A DNA stretch of 64,000 nt from Fidelibacterota bacterium. Its GTDB lineage: Bacteria; Fidelibacterota; UBA8477. Numbering within the stretch: the first letter of the stretch is position 1; every line of letters starts with the position of its first letter. The DNA lies in the NCBI GenBank assembly GCA_021734045.1, contig JAIPJR010000001.1, positions 8,843-72,842 on the forward strand, in the 5' to 3' direction. A program made the position numbers and the translations under genes. Positions 8,908 to 17,884 of this stretch are shown here, one piece after another. Below the pieces are notes generated by a model that saw only the letters and a list, made by a program, of their open reading frames with translations, made no database searches and was not told where the DNA came from.

Positions 8908-11118
8908 TTGTCCGATTTACTGGCAGGCTTGAATCCCGAACAACAGGCGGCTGTGAAAGCTGCTGATGGTCCCGTACTGATTTTTGCCGGTGCCGGCAGC
9001 GGAAAAACACGTGTGCTGACCCATCGCATTGCATACTTGATTCAGGAAAAACAGATTCCACCATATCAGATATTGGCGGTGACCTTCACCAACAAAGCCG
9101 CAGGTGAAATGCGGGATCGTATCCGGGAGCTGGCAGGTGATAATCACGGGCAGATAAATGTTGGCACCTTCCATTCCATCTCAGCCCGAATCCTTCGCCG
9201 GGAAGCTGAGTCCTTGGGGTACAGCCGCTATTTTACCATTTACGACGATGATGATGGGTTGCGCGTGATCAAGCAGATTTTTAAGGATAAAAATCTGCCC
9301 ACCGACCAGGTTCCTCCAAAGGGTGTATTTTACACGATTAAAAACTATAAAAACCAAATGATCGGACCGGATGAGCTGGTGGACCAACCCTTCTTTTTCC
9401 GGGGCGGGATTGATTTGGTCGAGGTGTATCGGTTATACGAGCGCCGTCTGAAGCAGAGTAACGCTATGGATTTTGATGATTTGTTGTTGAAACCAATTGA
9501 GTTGTTCAAAAACAACCCGGCTATTCTGAAGCTTTATCAGAGCCGTTTTCGGTACATACTGGTGGATGAATACCAGGATACCAACCGGGCACAATTCCAA
9601 ATGGTGAAGTTACTCTCCGAAGTACATCAAAATTTGTGCGTGGTAGGCGATGATGATCAGTCCATTTATGGCTGGCGTGGCGCGGACATCCGTAATATTC
9701 TGGATTTTCAGGATGCATTTCCCAAAGCTCAGATATTCAAATTGGAGCGGAATTATCGCAGTACGAAGACCATTGTCACAGCTGCTTCAGCCGTAGTGGG
9801 GAATAACCGTGACCGGGCTACTAAGCAGCTTTGGACCGAAGCAGAACAGGGCGATCCCATTACGGTGCTGCACGCCAGTGATGACCAGCATGAAGCACGG
9901 TTGATTGCAGACAAGCTTTTGGAAATTTCTCAGCAATCTGAGCTGACCTTCAGCGATATGGCAATTTTATACCGGACAAACGCTCAATCACGGGCATTGG
10001 AAGAGCGGCTGCGTGATTATGGTATTCCTTATCAACTCGTGGGAGGAACCAAGTTTTATGACCGCAAAGAGGTGAAAGATTCCCTGGCTTACTTACGAAT
10101 TATCCAGAATCCTGCGGATGATGTGAGCGTCGCCCGGGTGCTTAACACCCCGCCTCGCGGCATTGGGAAAACCAGTGAGTTACGCCTGGCGTCCTTTGCG
10201 TTGGACGAGGATATTTCACTCTTTGAAGCTTTGAAGCGCGTGGACGAGACAGCAGTGGGAACAGGTCCGGGGAATAGAGTGAAAGACTTCGTGACCCTTA
10301 TTGAGAAACATGGAGCACGGCTGGCAGAATCCGATCTTGGGGATTGGGTGCAGGCCTATTTAATTGAGACCGGGCTGATACAGCAATACCAGGCCGAAGA
10401 TTCAGAGGAAGCCGAATCCCGTATTGAGAATATCTATGAATTAATCAACGGCATTCGCGAGTTCCAGGGGCGTCATGAGGAGCCTACATTAGAGGCTTTC
10501 TTAGAAGAGGTGGCCTTACTGACTGACGTGGATAAGCTGACGGATGACCGACGCCAGGTTACACTCATGACCTGCCACAGCGCCAAGGGGCTTGAATTTC
10601 CTATCGTATTTCTCGCAGGGCTGGAAGAAGGGTTGTTTCCTCTAATCCGTCAGACTGATGGCGACGGCGATCTGGAGGAGGAGCGGCGCCTTTTTTATGT
10701 GGGATTAACACGGGCAGAGAAACGGGCGTTCATCAGTTATTGTTCAGCCCGCCAGCGTTATGGTGAGACCCTGCTTGCCAAGCCATCACGATTTATCAGC
10801 GAGATCCCCATGGATCTTATGGAAATGTCCACAGCGAAAGTGTTGGGTGATGAACAGCCCGTCACGACGGGAACCAATCGACGGGGGAAAATCATGTCAG
10901 AACGGAAACAATCACCATTTGTGGCCAAGCGGATAAAACCGGAGGAGGCAGTCGATTATGCTGTGGGTCAGACAGTGGAACATGCTTATTTCGGGCGTGG
11001 TCGGATAATGGCCATAACCGGTTCCGGCGGCGATTCAAAGCTGACGATTCTCTTTGCGGGAAACCAGCAAAAGAAAATCATAGCCCGCTATGCCAAACTG
11101 AAAATTATTACAAAATAA
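8908..11118 (+). CDS. UvrD/PcrA-type DNA helicase
   Basis: Superfamily 1A 3'-5' DNA helicase for repair and replication restart, 736 residues, normal length. Motif Q and Walker A sit at the start (LNPEQQAAV, AGAGSGKTRVL). Others are LAVTFTNKAAGEMRDR (Ia), VDEYQDTN (II), GDDDQSIYGWRGAD (III), LERNYRST (IV), VTLMTCHSAKGLEFPIVFLAG (V) and EERRLFYVGLTRA (VI). The C-terminal end has a PcrA/UvrD-type tail (VEHAYFGRGRIMAI) that in relatives binds RNA polymerase. The start is a TTG five bases after mltG, with GAGGG upstream. PcrA or UvrD naming cannot be settled by eye. Confidence 0.93.
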   Translation: MSDLLAGLNPEQQAAVKAADGPVLIFAGAGSGKTRVLTHRIAYLIQEKQIPPYQILAVTFTNKAAGEMRDRIRELAGDNHGQINVGTFHSISARILRREAESLGYSRYFTIYDDDDGLRVIKQIFKDKNLPTDQVPPKGVFYTIKNYKNQMIGPDELVDQPFFFRGGIDLVEVYRLYERRLKQSNAMDFDDLLLKPIELFKNNPAILKLYQSRFRYILVDEYQDTNRAQFQMVKLLSEVHQNLCVVGDDDQSIYGWRGADIRNILDFQDAFPKAQIFKLERNYRSTKTIVTAASAVVGNNRDRATKQLWTEAEQGDPITVLHASDDQHEARLIADKLLEISQQSELTFSDMAILYRTNAQSRALEERLRDYGIPYQLVGGTKFYDRKEVKDSLAYLRIIQNPADDVSVARVLNTPPRGIGKTSELRLASFALDEDISLFEALKRVDETAVGTGPGNRVKDFVTLIEKHGARLAESDLGDWVQAYLIETGLIQQYQAEDSEEAESRIENIYELINGIREFQGRHEEPTLEAFLEEVALLTDVDKLTDDRRQVTLMTCHSAKGLEFPIVFLAGLEEGLFPLIRQTDGDGDLEEERRLFYVGLTRAEKRAFISYCSARQRYGETLLAKPSRFISEIPMDLMEMSTAKVLGDEQPVTTGTNRRGKIMSERKQSPFVAKRIKPEEAVDYAVGQTVEHAYFGRGRIMAITGSGGDSKLTILFAGNQQKKIIARYAKLKIITK

Positions 11119-11173
11119 ACTAAATATATACAGATAGTTAAGATTATTATCTTTACCGATTGGATTTGTCGTT

Positions 11174-11187
11174 TCAATTTTAATTGA
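11174..11187 (+). promoter_or_regulatory. Candidate operator of the fur-feo operon
   Basis: A perfect palindrome, TCAATT-TT-AATTGA, extends with one mismatch to 11171-11190. It lies 13 bases upstream of the -35 box of the fur-feoAB promoter. Position and symmetry suit a metalloregulator site, but it is not the classical GATAAT Fur box, so the binding protein is inferred. Confidence 0.4.
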
Positions 11188-11200
11188 GACGCATTATCAT

Positions 11201-11229
11201 TTGGAAGAGTAGCCGTTTTCGGATAGATT
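11201..11229 (+). promoter_or_regulatory. Sigma-70 promoter of the fur-feoAB operon
   Basis: TTGGAA (11201-11206), 17-base spacer, TAGATT (11224-11229). The predicted start is near 11236, leaving room for the clear GGGAGG ribosome-binding site ahead of ATG 11259. Confidence 0.65.
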
Positions 11230-11258
11230 AGGATTGATGAGAGTGGGAGGAAAATAGT

Positions 11259-11711
11259 ATGACAACACATGGTGAAGGATCGTTGAAAAAAGTCTTCCGC
11301 GACAACCAGCTAAAGGCCACACCCCAACGTCTGGATGTACTTAAGCTACTTATGACCTGTAGTGAGCATTTAGACGCAGAGGAGATTTACCAGCGATTAT
11401 TGAAGAAGAAAAAAAATGTGAGTCGCGCAACGATTTACCGTACACTGGAAGTCTTGGTAGAGCACGATTTTGTCCGAAAACTGGATTTTGGCGACGGTCG
11501 GATGCGGTATGAGCAAAACCAAAACCCGGAAGAGCATCATGACCATATGGTTTGTCAGGTATGTGGAAAAGTGATCGAGTTTTACAATCCTAAAATCGAA
11601 GACTTACAGGAACTGGTGGCACAGAATCACAATTTTGTCATGCTCTCCCATACGATGCATATCTACGGGCTCTGCAGTGAATGTGCTGAAGGACATAATG
11701 GGAACGAATGA
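11259..11711 (+). CDS. fur: Fur-family ferric uptake regulator
   Basis: Dimeric metal-dependent repressor, 150 residues. The N-terminal winged helix includes ATPQRLDVLKLL and SRATIYRTLEVL (recognition helix). The C-terminal dimer domain has EEHHDHMVCQVCGKVIEF and LCSECAE, giving two CxxC pairs for structural zinc and the His/Glu ligands typical of Fur. A strong GGGAGG precedes the ATG. Its place as first gene before feoA and feoB points to iron rather than zinc or peroxide sensing, and to autoregulation; specificity within the Fur family remains an inference. Confidence 0.88.
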   Translation: MTTHGEGSLKKVFRDNQLKATPQRLDVLKLLMTCSEHLDAEEIYQRLLKKKKNVSRATIYRTLEVLVEHDFVRKLDFGDGRMRYEQNQNPEEHHDHMVCQVCGKVIEFYNPKIEDLQELVAQNHNFVMLSHTMHIYGLCSECAEGHNGNE

Positions 11712-11767
11712 CTTGATGCAGGTGGTTGTTTTTGAACACCGGTGCTTTCAACAGGAAATCGGTTCAT

Positions 11768-12070
11768 ATGTTTAGTCGGTTTAGAAATCGAATGGGTAAT
11801 AGCGCACCCCGGCACCAGTTAACCCGAGAAGGTGTACGGTTGTGTGACCTGCACCCGGGTGAAAAAGCGCGCGTCCTTGAAATCGGCGGTAGCGAGCAAT
11901 TTCGCATTAGACTCATGGAGATGGGACTACTGACCAATGATATTGTGGAGGTGGATAAATATGCCCCGCTCATGGATCCCATGGAATTAATCGTGAAAGG
12001 ATATCATTTATCGCTTCGCAGGATGGACGCGGAAAAAATTGCAGTGGAGCTGATTGAACGGAATGAGTAG
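11768..12070 (+). CDS. feoA: Ferrous iron transport protein A (FeoA)
   Basis: Small SH3-like cytosolic protein that works with FeoB in Fe2+ uptake. About 100 residues from ATG 11768; a TTG at 11726 would add an unlikely N-terminal extension. The FeoA core is clear: [54 protein letters not shown]. It lies between fur and feoB, overlapping feoB by eight bases, which suggests translational coupling. Confidence 0.9.
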   Translation: MFSRFRNRMGNSAPRHQLTREGVRLCDLHPGEKARVLEIGGSEQFRIRLMEMGLLTNDIVEVDKYAPLMDPMELIVKGYHLSLRRMDAEKIAVELIERNE

Positions 12071-14342
12071 AGCGCTGACAGTTGCAGTAGCCGGTAATCC
12101 CAACTGTGGGAAGACCACTATTTTCAACGCCCTTACCGGTACGCGTCAGCATGTGGGGAATTGGCCAGGCGTGACGGTGGAGCGCAAAGAAGGGCGCTTT
12201 GTGCACAATGAACAGACCTATAAAGTCATTGACCTGCCTGGAACCTACAGCCTTTCCACTTACTCCGTAGAGGAACTCGTTGCACGCGACTTCATCGTTC
12301 AGGATGAACCGGATATCATTGTGAATGTGGTGGATGCTTCGAATCTGGAGCGCAATCTGTTTCTCACAACCCAGTTGATCGAGATTGGCCGTCCCCTGGT
12401 TATCGTCCTCAATATGATGGACATGGCCCGGGAGAAGGGGCTGAAAATTGACACCGAAACCCTGGGGGTTTTGTTGGGGGCACCAGTGGTTCCAATCGTG
12501 GGGCGCACCGGTGAGGGGATAGATGTTTTAAAAGATAAAATCCACCGGATTCAGGCGCACACTTCCCAAAAAGCGCGACATATTGACATTCAATACCATC
12601 GTGATATCGAAGTCCAGATCGAGAAAATTAGTGCTGTTTTAGCGCAGGGAGAAAGTCCGCCTGTTAATGTCCGCTGGGTCGCGGTTAAGCTCCTGGAAAA
12701 AGATGACCGCATCTGGGAATATCTGGATGGGTTCGCCGATAAAGAAAAATTGCGCCAAACCACGACCGAGGCCATTGAACAAATTGAAAAAATTTACCAG
12801 GACACCAGCAGGGCGGCTATTTCACATGCCCGTTATGGTTTTGTGCGGGGAGCGATGCAGGAATGCGTGCGCAGTTCCACCGCTGAGCCCATCGACTACA
12901 GTCGTAAAATCGACAAAGTATTGACACATCGGGTACTGGGATTACCCATTTTCGCGCTCTTCATGTGGCTGATGTTTGTACTGACCTTCGATTTGGGTGC
13001 CTACCCCATGGATTGGATTGATGCGGGTATTTCCTGGTTAGTGAATACGCTTCACGCCCTCGTTCCGGATTCCATGCTCTCCTCACTGGTAGTGGACGGA
13101 ATGATTGGCGGCGTTGGAGCTATTGCTGTGTTTCTTCCTAATATCTTTATCTTGTTTTTTGTCATCGCAATCCTGGAAGATTCCGGATACATGGCGCGCA
13201 TGGCGTTTATTATGGACCGGGTGATGCATACGCTGGGCCTGCATGGGAAGGCTTTCATTCCGCTGGTCATGGGGTTCGGCTGTAATGTCCCGGCTATCAT
13301 GGGGACCCGAATTCTGGAATCCCGTCGGGATCGGATTCTCACCACATTAATCAACCCCTTCATGAGTTGCAGTGCCAGACTCCCCGTTTATATCCTGGTC
13401 GCCGGCGCATTTTTTCCAGAGAATGCCGGAACGGTCATTTTTGCCATGTATGTTCTGGGAGTTGTTGCAGCCATATTTTCAGGGAAATTGTTCTCCAAAA
13501 CCGTTTTGCGGGGTATGTCCAAGCCCTTTGTTCTGGAATTGCCGCCCTACCAAAAACCAAAACTCTCCTCGTTACTACTCCATACCTGGGAGCGTGGTCA
13601 GGTTTTTATCCGCAAGATGGGCACGGTGATTCTGGTGGGATCCATCATCGTCTGGGCGCTGGGATATTTTCCACGAGAAGTAGAGCTGTCGCAGAATTAT
13701 GAAGCTCAATCTGCTCGCATCACACAGGAGTGGGAAGCGCAGGAGACTGAAATTGAGCATGCGTTTGACGCATCGGTAGCCCTGGGAGAAGAGCAGTATG
13801 TATCTGCTATGGTACCGTTTGAATCCAGTGGGCATTACAAAGAGCTGGTAACCCAACGCGATTCTTTGAAGCAACAGATCGCAGCGAACTATCAGGAAGC
13901 GTTGCAGAAGGTGGATTTCACGCGGCAGGCGGAGACCATGAGCCAGAAATGGATTGGCAGACTTGGAAAACTCATTGAGCCGTTGGTGGCTCCGCTGGGA
14001 TTCACCTGGCGGGAGGGTGTGGCTCTGGTGACGGGTTTCGTCGCCAAGGAAATCGTAGTCTCCACATACGGTGTGCTTTTTGGTGTGGGATCCGATGCCA
14101 GTGAAGAAAATGCCGGGATACTGACCAGTTTGCGCAATTCCGATATGACACCACTTATCGGCCTGGCATTTTTAGTCTTTGTCCTGCTGTACACGCCTTG
14201 TCTGGCGACGATGGCGGCGATTCGCCGTGAAACCGGAAGTTGGGGGTGGACCACCTTCTCGGTCGTCTATTCACTTTTATTGGCCTGGCTTCTAGCCTTC
14301 GGGATATACAAAATCGGGAGTGCATTGGAATGGCTCACGTAA
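12063..14342 (+). CDS. feoB: Ferrous iron transporter FeoB
   Basis: Inner-membrane Fe2+ transporter with an N-terminal G-protein domain, 759 residues from ATG 12063. GTPase motifs: G1 [10 protein letters not shown]3 DLPGTYSL, G4 NMMDMA. The membrane part contains both Gate domains, with [13 protein letters not shown] and [16 protein letters not shown], and the final [17 protein letters not shown]. Between about residues 538 and 630 a highly charged, probably coiled-coil stretch separates two membrane segments; this loop looks longer than in most FeoB proteins I know. The gene overlaps feoA by eight bases and the next small gene by 13. Confidence 0.95.
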   Translation: MSRALTVAVAGNPNCGKTTIFNALTGTRQHVGNWPGVTVERKEGRFVHNEQTYKVIDLPGTYSLSTYSVEELVARDFIVQDEPDIIVNVVDASNLERNLFLTTQLIEIGRPLVIVLNMMDMAREKGLKIDTETLGVLLGAPVVPIVGRTGEGIDVLKDKIHRIQAHTSQKARHIDIQYHRDIEVQIEKISAVLAQGESPPVNVRWVAVKLLEKDDRIWEYLDGFADKEKLRQTTTEAIEQIEKIYQDTSRAAISHARYGFVRGAMQECVRSSTAEPIDYSRKIDKVLTHRVLGLPIFALFMWLMFVLTFDLGAYPMDWIDAGISWLVNTLHALVPDSMLSSLVVDGMIGGVGAIAVFLPNIFILFFVIAILEDSGYMARMAFIMDRVMHTLGLHGKAFIPLVMGFGCNVPAIMGTRILESRRDRILTTLINPFMSCSARLPVYILVAGAFFPENAGTVIFAMYVLGVVAAIFSGKLFSKTVLRGMSKPFVLELPPYQKPKLSSLLLHTWERGQVFIRKMGTVILVGSIIVWALGYFPREVELSQNYEAQSARITQEWEAQETEIEHAFDASVALGEEQYVSAMVPFESSGHYKELVTQRDSLKQQIAANYQEALQKVDFTRQAETMSQKWIGRLGKLIEPLVAPLGFTWREGVALVTGFVAKEIVVSTYGVLFGVGSDASEENAGILTSLRNSDMTPLIGLAFLVFVLLYTPCLATMAAIRRETGSWGWTTFSVVYSLLLAWLLAFGIYKIGSALEWLT

Positions 14343-14530
14343 TTGATATGATGATTACCGGGGGGATTGTTTTAGTCGCGGTGGTACTTACCACGAAATA
14401 TTTATGGAAACTGATTCATCCGCCAAAACACCTGCATCCCACCTGTGTGGCATGTGATACGGGCTGTGAAATTCGTGATATTCGAAACGACTATCACAAA
14501 AAGCAGCACCAGCTCCCGGTAAGCTCCTGA
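14330..14530 (+). CDS. FeoB-associated Cys-rich membrane protein
   Basis: A 66-residue protein starting at an ATG inside the last codons of feoB. One membrane helix ([23 protein letters not shown]) is followed by a short cytoplasmic-type tail with three cysteines in TCVACDTGC. This is the layout of the FeoB-associated Cys-rich family that follows feoB in many bacteria and is thought to act with it as a FeoC-like partner. Overlap with feoB supports co-translation. Family call is by layout and position. Confidence 0.65.
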   Translation: MAHVIDMMITGGIVLVAVVLTTKYLWKLIHPPKHLHPTCVACDTGCEIRDIRNDYHKKQHQLPVSS

Positions 14531-14627
14531 TTCACTTCCATCAGAAAATTTCTTAGATTAGCGACGATTTAACCAGGCACAAGCAGTGCTTTAATTTTTC
14601 GATTTTAACCCTACATTAGGTGTAATT

Positions 14628-15620
14628 ATGTCGCCCAAACTTACCCGTATCGCCGATTTTAAACCTGGAAAACCGATTCAGGGTTTTTTTCTGGTGAAGG
14701 AAATTCACCAGCGAATCACACGCACCGATCAACCCTACCGGGAGTTGGTCTTGCAGGACAAAACCGGTACCGTGAATGCGAAAATTTGGCATGATGCCAA
14801 AGCGTTTAAAGCCGATTGTATTGCCGGAGATGCAGTGGTGGTACAGGGGACGGTCAGCGAATACCGGGGGCAATTACAGTTGGAACTGAAGAAGCTGGGT
14901 CAGGCCACGCCGGAAAAGCATGCCGAGTATGGTTTTAATCCCACGGATCTCTTGCCGGCGTCGCCCTATGATATTGACACCATGTGGCAGGAACTCACGG
15001 CCATTTTGGAAGGGATGGAAAATCCTTTTCTGCAGCAATTGGTGACCCAATTATACGAGCAACATGCCGACCAAATTAAAACACACCCCGCATCCATGTT
15101 TTTGCACCATGCTGTGTATGGCGGATATCTGGAGCATGTGCTCTCCATGGCAAAAGTCGGACAATGGCTGGCGGGTCATTATGAAGTAGATCGGGATCTA
15201 TTCCTCACCGGTATTTTATTACATGATATTGGTAAAATTGTGGAACTTAGGCCGGTGAACCAACCGGGCTATACACCGGAGGGAATTCTGATTGGTCATG
15301 TGGTCATTGGCCGGGATATGGCGCGGGCTGTTATGGCTGGGATTGAGGATTTTCCTGAAGAGCTGCAATTAAAGGTGGAGCATCTCATTCTCTCTCACCA
15401 GGGGACCTATGAATGGCAGAGCCCCAAAAAACCGAAATTTCTGGAGGCCATGCTCTTACACATGATTGATGAGATGGATGCCCGGGTGAATATGTTCCGA
15501 TCGGCCGTCGAGCAGGACCAAGAGCCGGGGTCTTTCACCAATCGCTATAATTATTTTCGACTCAATTTATTGAAAGGTCCGTTGAACAGAGATGCGGATG
15601 ATGACGCTGACGCTGATTGA
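14628..15620 (+). CDS. YhaM-like 3'-5' exoribonuclease (OB-fold plus HD domain)
   Basis: Cytoplasmic HD-superfamily nuclease, 330 residues. An N-terminal OB-fold (about 1-95: VLQDKTGTVNAKIWHDA, VVVQGTVSEYRGQLQLEL) is joined to an HD domain whose metal ligands are visible in HHAVYGGYLEHVLSM and LLHDIGKI, with a later LILSHQGTYEW. This is the YhaM/CBF1 architecture, known for RNA 3' trimming and DNA turnover. ATG 14628 lies about ten bases after a TACATT -10-like box, suggesting a very short leader. The C-terminus is acidic and overlaps the next gene by 29 bases. Confidence 0.85.
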   Translation: MSPKLTRIADFKPGKPIQGFFLVKEIHQRITRTDQPYRELVLQDKTGTVNAKIWHDAKAFKADCIAGDAVVVQGTVSEYRGQLQLELKKLGQATPEKHAEYGFNPTDLLPASPYDIDTMWQELTAILEGMENPFLQQLVTQLYEQHADQIKTHPASMFLHHAVYGGYLEHVLSMAKVGQWLAGHYEVDRDLFLTGILLHDIGKIVELRPVNQPGYTPEGILIGHVVIGRDMARAVMAGIEDFPEELQLKVEHLILSHQGTYEWQSPKKPKFLEAMLLHMIDEMDARVNMFRSAVEQDQEPGSFTNRYNYFRLNLLKGPLNRDADDDADAD

Positions 15621-16173
15621 GTACCAGCGTGCCGCCCTGGCGGCTATGCTTGTTGCGCTACTGCTGGCGGTTGGTGTCACATTTGTCTTCATTCCGAACT
15701 TCGAATTAGTTACCACAACGGCATTTCTCACCGGCTACCTCATGGGGCCTCGCTGGGGTTGGTGGGTTGCCGGGCTGGGAGAAGCGCTATTCTCCGCCAT
15801 AAATCCAATTGGTTCAGGTCTGGCGTTTCCGGTTCTGTTCCTCTTCCAAATCCTGTCCATCATGTTTGTCGCCGGGGTGGGAAGCCTCTTTTACCGGTAT
15901 CAGATGGCGGAGCAACCGGGCACAGGGACGCATATCTGGCTGGGCGTATTGGGTGGAGGTTTGACGCTCATATACGATTTTCTCACGGCGCTTAGTTTCC
16001 CCTTAACAGCGGGCATTGGAGGATGGACATTGCTCACGGTGGCCGTTCTTGGTTTGGGGTTCTTTATTGTTCATATCGTGGTGAATAGTCTGCTGTTTGC
16101 GATGGTTTTGCCGCATCTTATGTACCTGGGACGGCGCCAGTTGATGCTCCATGGAATTCTTCAGCATGATTAA
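15592..16173 (+). CDS. ECF transporter S-component-like membrane protein
   Basis: About 193 residues with five or six hydrophobic helices. The second helix region, LTGYLMGPRWGWWVAGLGEALFS, followed by NPIGSGLAFPVLFLFQIL, resembles substrate-binding S components of energy-coupling-factor transporters. No ECF A or T subunits are in the window, so it would share modules encoded elsewhere, and the substrate is unknown. Three in-frame ATGs (15592, 15598, 15601) are possible starts; all overlap the nuclease gene. The next gene overlaps its stop, so the three form one operon. Confidence 0.55.
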   Translation: MRMMTLTLIEYQRAALAAMLVALLLAVGVTFVFIPNFELVTTTAFLTGYLMGPRWGWWVAGLGEALFSAINPIGSGLAFPVLFLFQILSIMFVAGVGSLFYRYQMAEQPGTGTHIWLGVLGGGLTLIYDFLTALSFPLTAGIGGWTLLTVAVLGLGFFIVHIVVNSLLFAMVLPHLMYLGRRQLMLHGILQHD

Positions 16174-17794
16174 TCGCCACACGGGACCTGTCTTTGCGAT
16201 TTTCCTATCAGTACCCCTGTTTCTGTCCGCACAAATTCTACTACCCTGGGAAAATTTGTCATCTGTTCCCGATTTTGGGGTAACAGCGGGGCCAGCGGTG
16301 ACACTGAATTTTGAAAGGCCTTTTGGTTATCCGGGTGTGCAAATCAGGCAGTTTGGTGATTTGACCCGCCTGAATCCTGTAAATGGAGAGCCGGATCGTC
16401 TGATATATCCCTGGTGGTCTGCGGTGAGTGATACGACACAAATCCTGCTGCGCCCTCCCGTCATTCATGAGCCGGATACATTGGGCGCGCGGGTGATGAT
16501 CGATTACAAACAGGGGGATGCGGCATTTAAAAATTTCGCCTTTACATACAAAAATGCCTTAAGCCGGGAAACCGCTATCGGGTGGGTGAGTGAAAACCGC
16601 CGTCACACACGCTTTCTGGATGTGATAGATTACGAACAGCAGGATCATCGGTTTGAATATCTGATCCAAACCAGCAACAGCAGCATCCGGGTTCAGGCCA
16701 ATTACAACCGGCTGCGTACACCATTCTACACCATCATATTTGATACGCTGACGCAGACGAGTGTTCTGGATCCATCGGACAATCTGAATTGGGCTCGTTA
16801 TACGGGTGTGATTGATGCGCAATTTATTCGGAACACGAACCGGTGGGAATTTCTATTGTACCAACAGCAAGGTTTCTGGCATTGGGATGACTCGACGCGT
16901 AATCAGTGGAGTGTTCTGGCACTTTCCCGGTTGGAGCGGCGCTTGGCGAAAGGGTTCATGTTTAATGCTGAACTGGGGTATTGGCAGCAGAAATTGGGGG
17001 AGTGGAATCTGGGTGTGCCATTAGCCGAGCTGTTTGTTTCCCGCGAAGGCTCATCCTTCAATGCCGCGCTGGGTATCAAGTCCATGGGGTCAGAAATTTT
17101 ACCGACCGGTCATCTTCGGTGGCAGCGGAACTGGTTTTATCTGGGCGGTCGGCTGGAATCCATTCTCCAATATGACCTGCCTGGTGGGTCCATGCACACC
17201 ACCTCTGTCCCTCAGGGGTTTCTGGGTATTCGGGACTCCATATTTTCAGCAGAAATCATGACCTGGCAGGGATTGGGTGGCCTGCCGTCGCGTTGGCGTT
17301 CGGTAATGACTTCAGGCGGAAGAACTGCCGGCTGGGTATTGAAATCGCAGTTGACACTTCCCTGGCAGATGCGTCTGAAGGTGGGGTATCAGGAATTAAC
17401 CAAAGGTTCAATGGATTATTATACCTTTGATCAGCGCCGCGTGGTTTGGGGTGTGGAGCAGTATCTGTTTTTATTTAATAATGCCCTGCTGGCCACACTG
17501 CGCTTGTGGGGGACGAGTCATTTTGATGTTCGCAGTGCCCGGTTTCAATCGGAGAGCATGCAACTAAAGACACCATTTCTCCTGCGTGCCGACCCGGTGC
17601 ATCGCCTGAGTTACAGTGTAGAAGCACGCATCAGCGATGTGATTATCGCCTTTACCGACCGGAATGTCCTTCAGGACCCGGTCTGGCAAAATTATCTGGG
17701 ATCAGACTGGCCGGCTACCTACAATGTGGCTTCGAACTTAACTCCTGAGGATCGTTTTCGATATCTCACCGTCGTCTGGTATTTTTTGAATTGA
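16166..17794 (+). CDS. Predicted outer-membrane beta-barrel protein, function unknown
   Basis: I do not recognise this 542-residue protein. From ATG 16166 it has a signal peptide (basic MINRH, hydrophobic FAIFLSVPLFL, cleavage after SAQ-like site). The rest alternates short amphipathic strands rich in aromatic residues and ends in tryptophan-phenylalanine-like residues (VVWYFLN), as outer-membrane barrels do. An upstream ATG at 16151 is in frame. It overlaps the stop of the S-component-like gene, so the two may work together, for example as an outer-membrane channel paired with an inner-membrane importer; that is an inference. A shared terminator separates it from the convergent efflux operon. 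Confidence 0.55.
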   Translation: MINRHTGPVFAIFLSVPLFLSAQILLPWENLSSVPDFGVTAGPAVTLNFERPFGYPGVQIRQFGDLTRLNPVNGEPDRLIYPWWSAVSDTTQILLRPPVIHEPDTLGARVMIDYKQGDAAFKNFAFTYKNALSRETAIGWVSENRRHTRFLDVIDYEQQDHRFEYLIQTSNSSIRVQANYNRLRTPFYTIIFDTLTQTSVLDPSDNLNWARYTGVIDAQFIRNTNRWEFLLYQQQGFWHWDDSTRNQWSVLALSRLERRLAKGFMFNAELGYWQQKLGEWNLGVPLAELFVSREGSSFNAALGIKSMGSEILPTGHLRWQRNWFYLGGRLESILQYDLPGGSMHTTSVPQGFLGIRDSIFSAEIMTWQGLGGLPSRWRSVMTSGGRTAGWVLKSQLTLPWQMRLKVGYQELTKGSMDYYTFDQRRVVWGVEQYLFLFNNALLATLRLWGTSHFDVRSARFQSESMQLKTPFLLRADPVHRLSYSVEARISDVIIAFTDRNVLQDPVWQNYLGSDWPATYNVASNLTPEDRFRYLTVVWYFLN

Positions 17795-17822
17795 TGGTTT
17801 GTTGAGAATGTGAGAGAAATAA

Positions 17823-17849
17823 AAACGGGCTGCCAAAAACAGCCCGTTT
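17823..17849. terminator. Bidirectional terminator between convergent operons
   Basis: A 10-bp perfect stem (AAACGGGCTG / CAGCCCGTTT) with a seven-base loop is flanked by A-rich and T-rich sequence, so it can act on both strands. It lies 28 bases after the barrel-protein stop and 36 bases beyond the stop of the RND gene. Confidence 0.88.
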
Positions 17850-17884
17850 CATTTTGTTCGAAAATATCCACCAACTTCCGTTGA

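Noticed and set aside
11150-11164. AAGATTATTATCTT as a classical Fur box or terminator after the helicase gene
   Set aside because: Only an imperfect, short AT-rich match far from the fur promoter; too weak to call.
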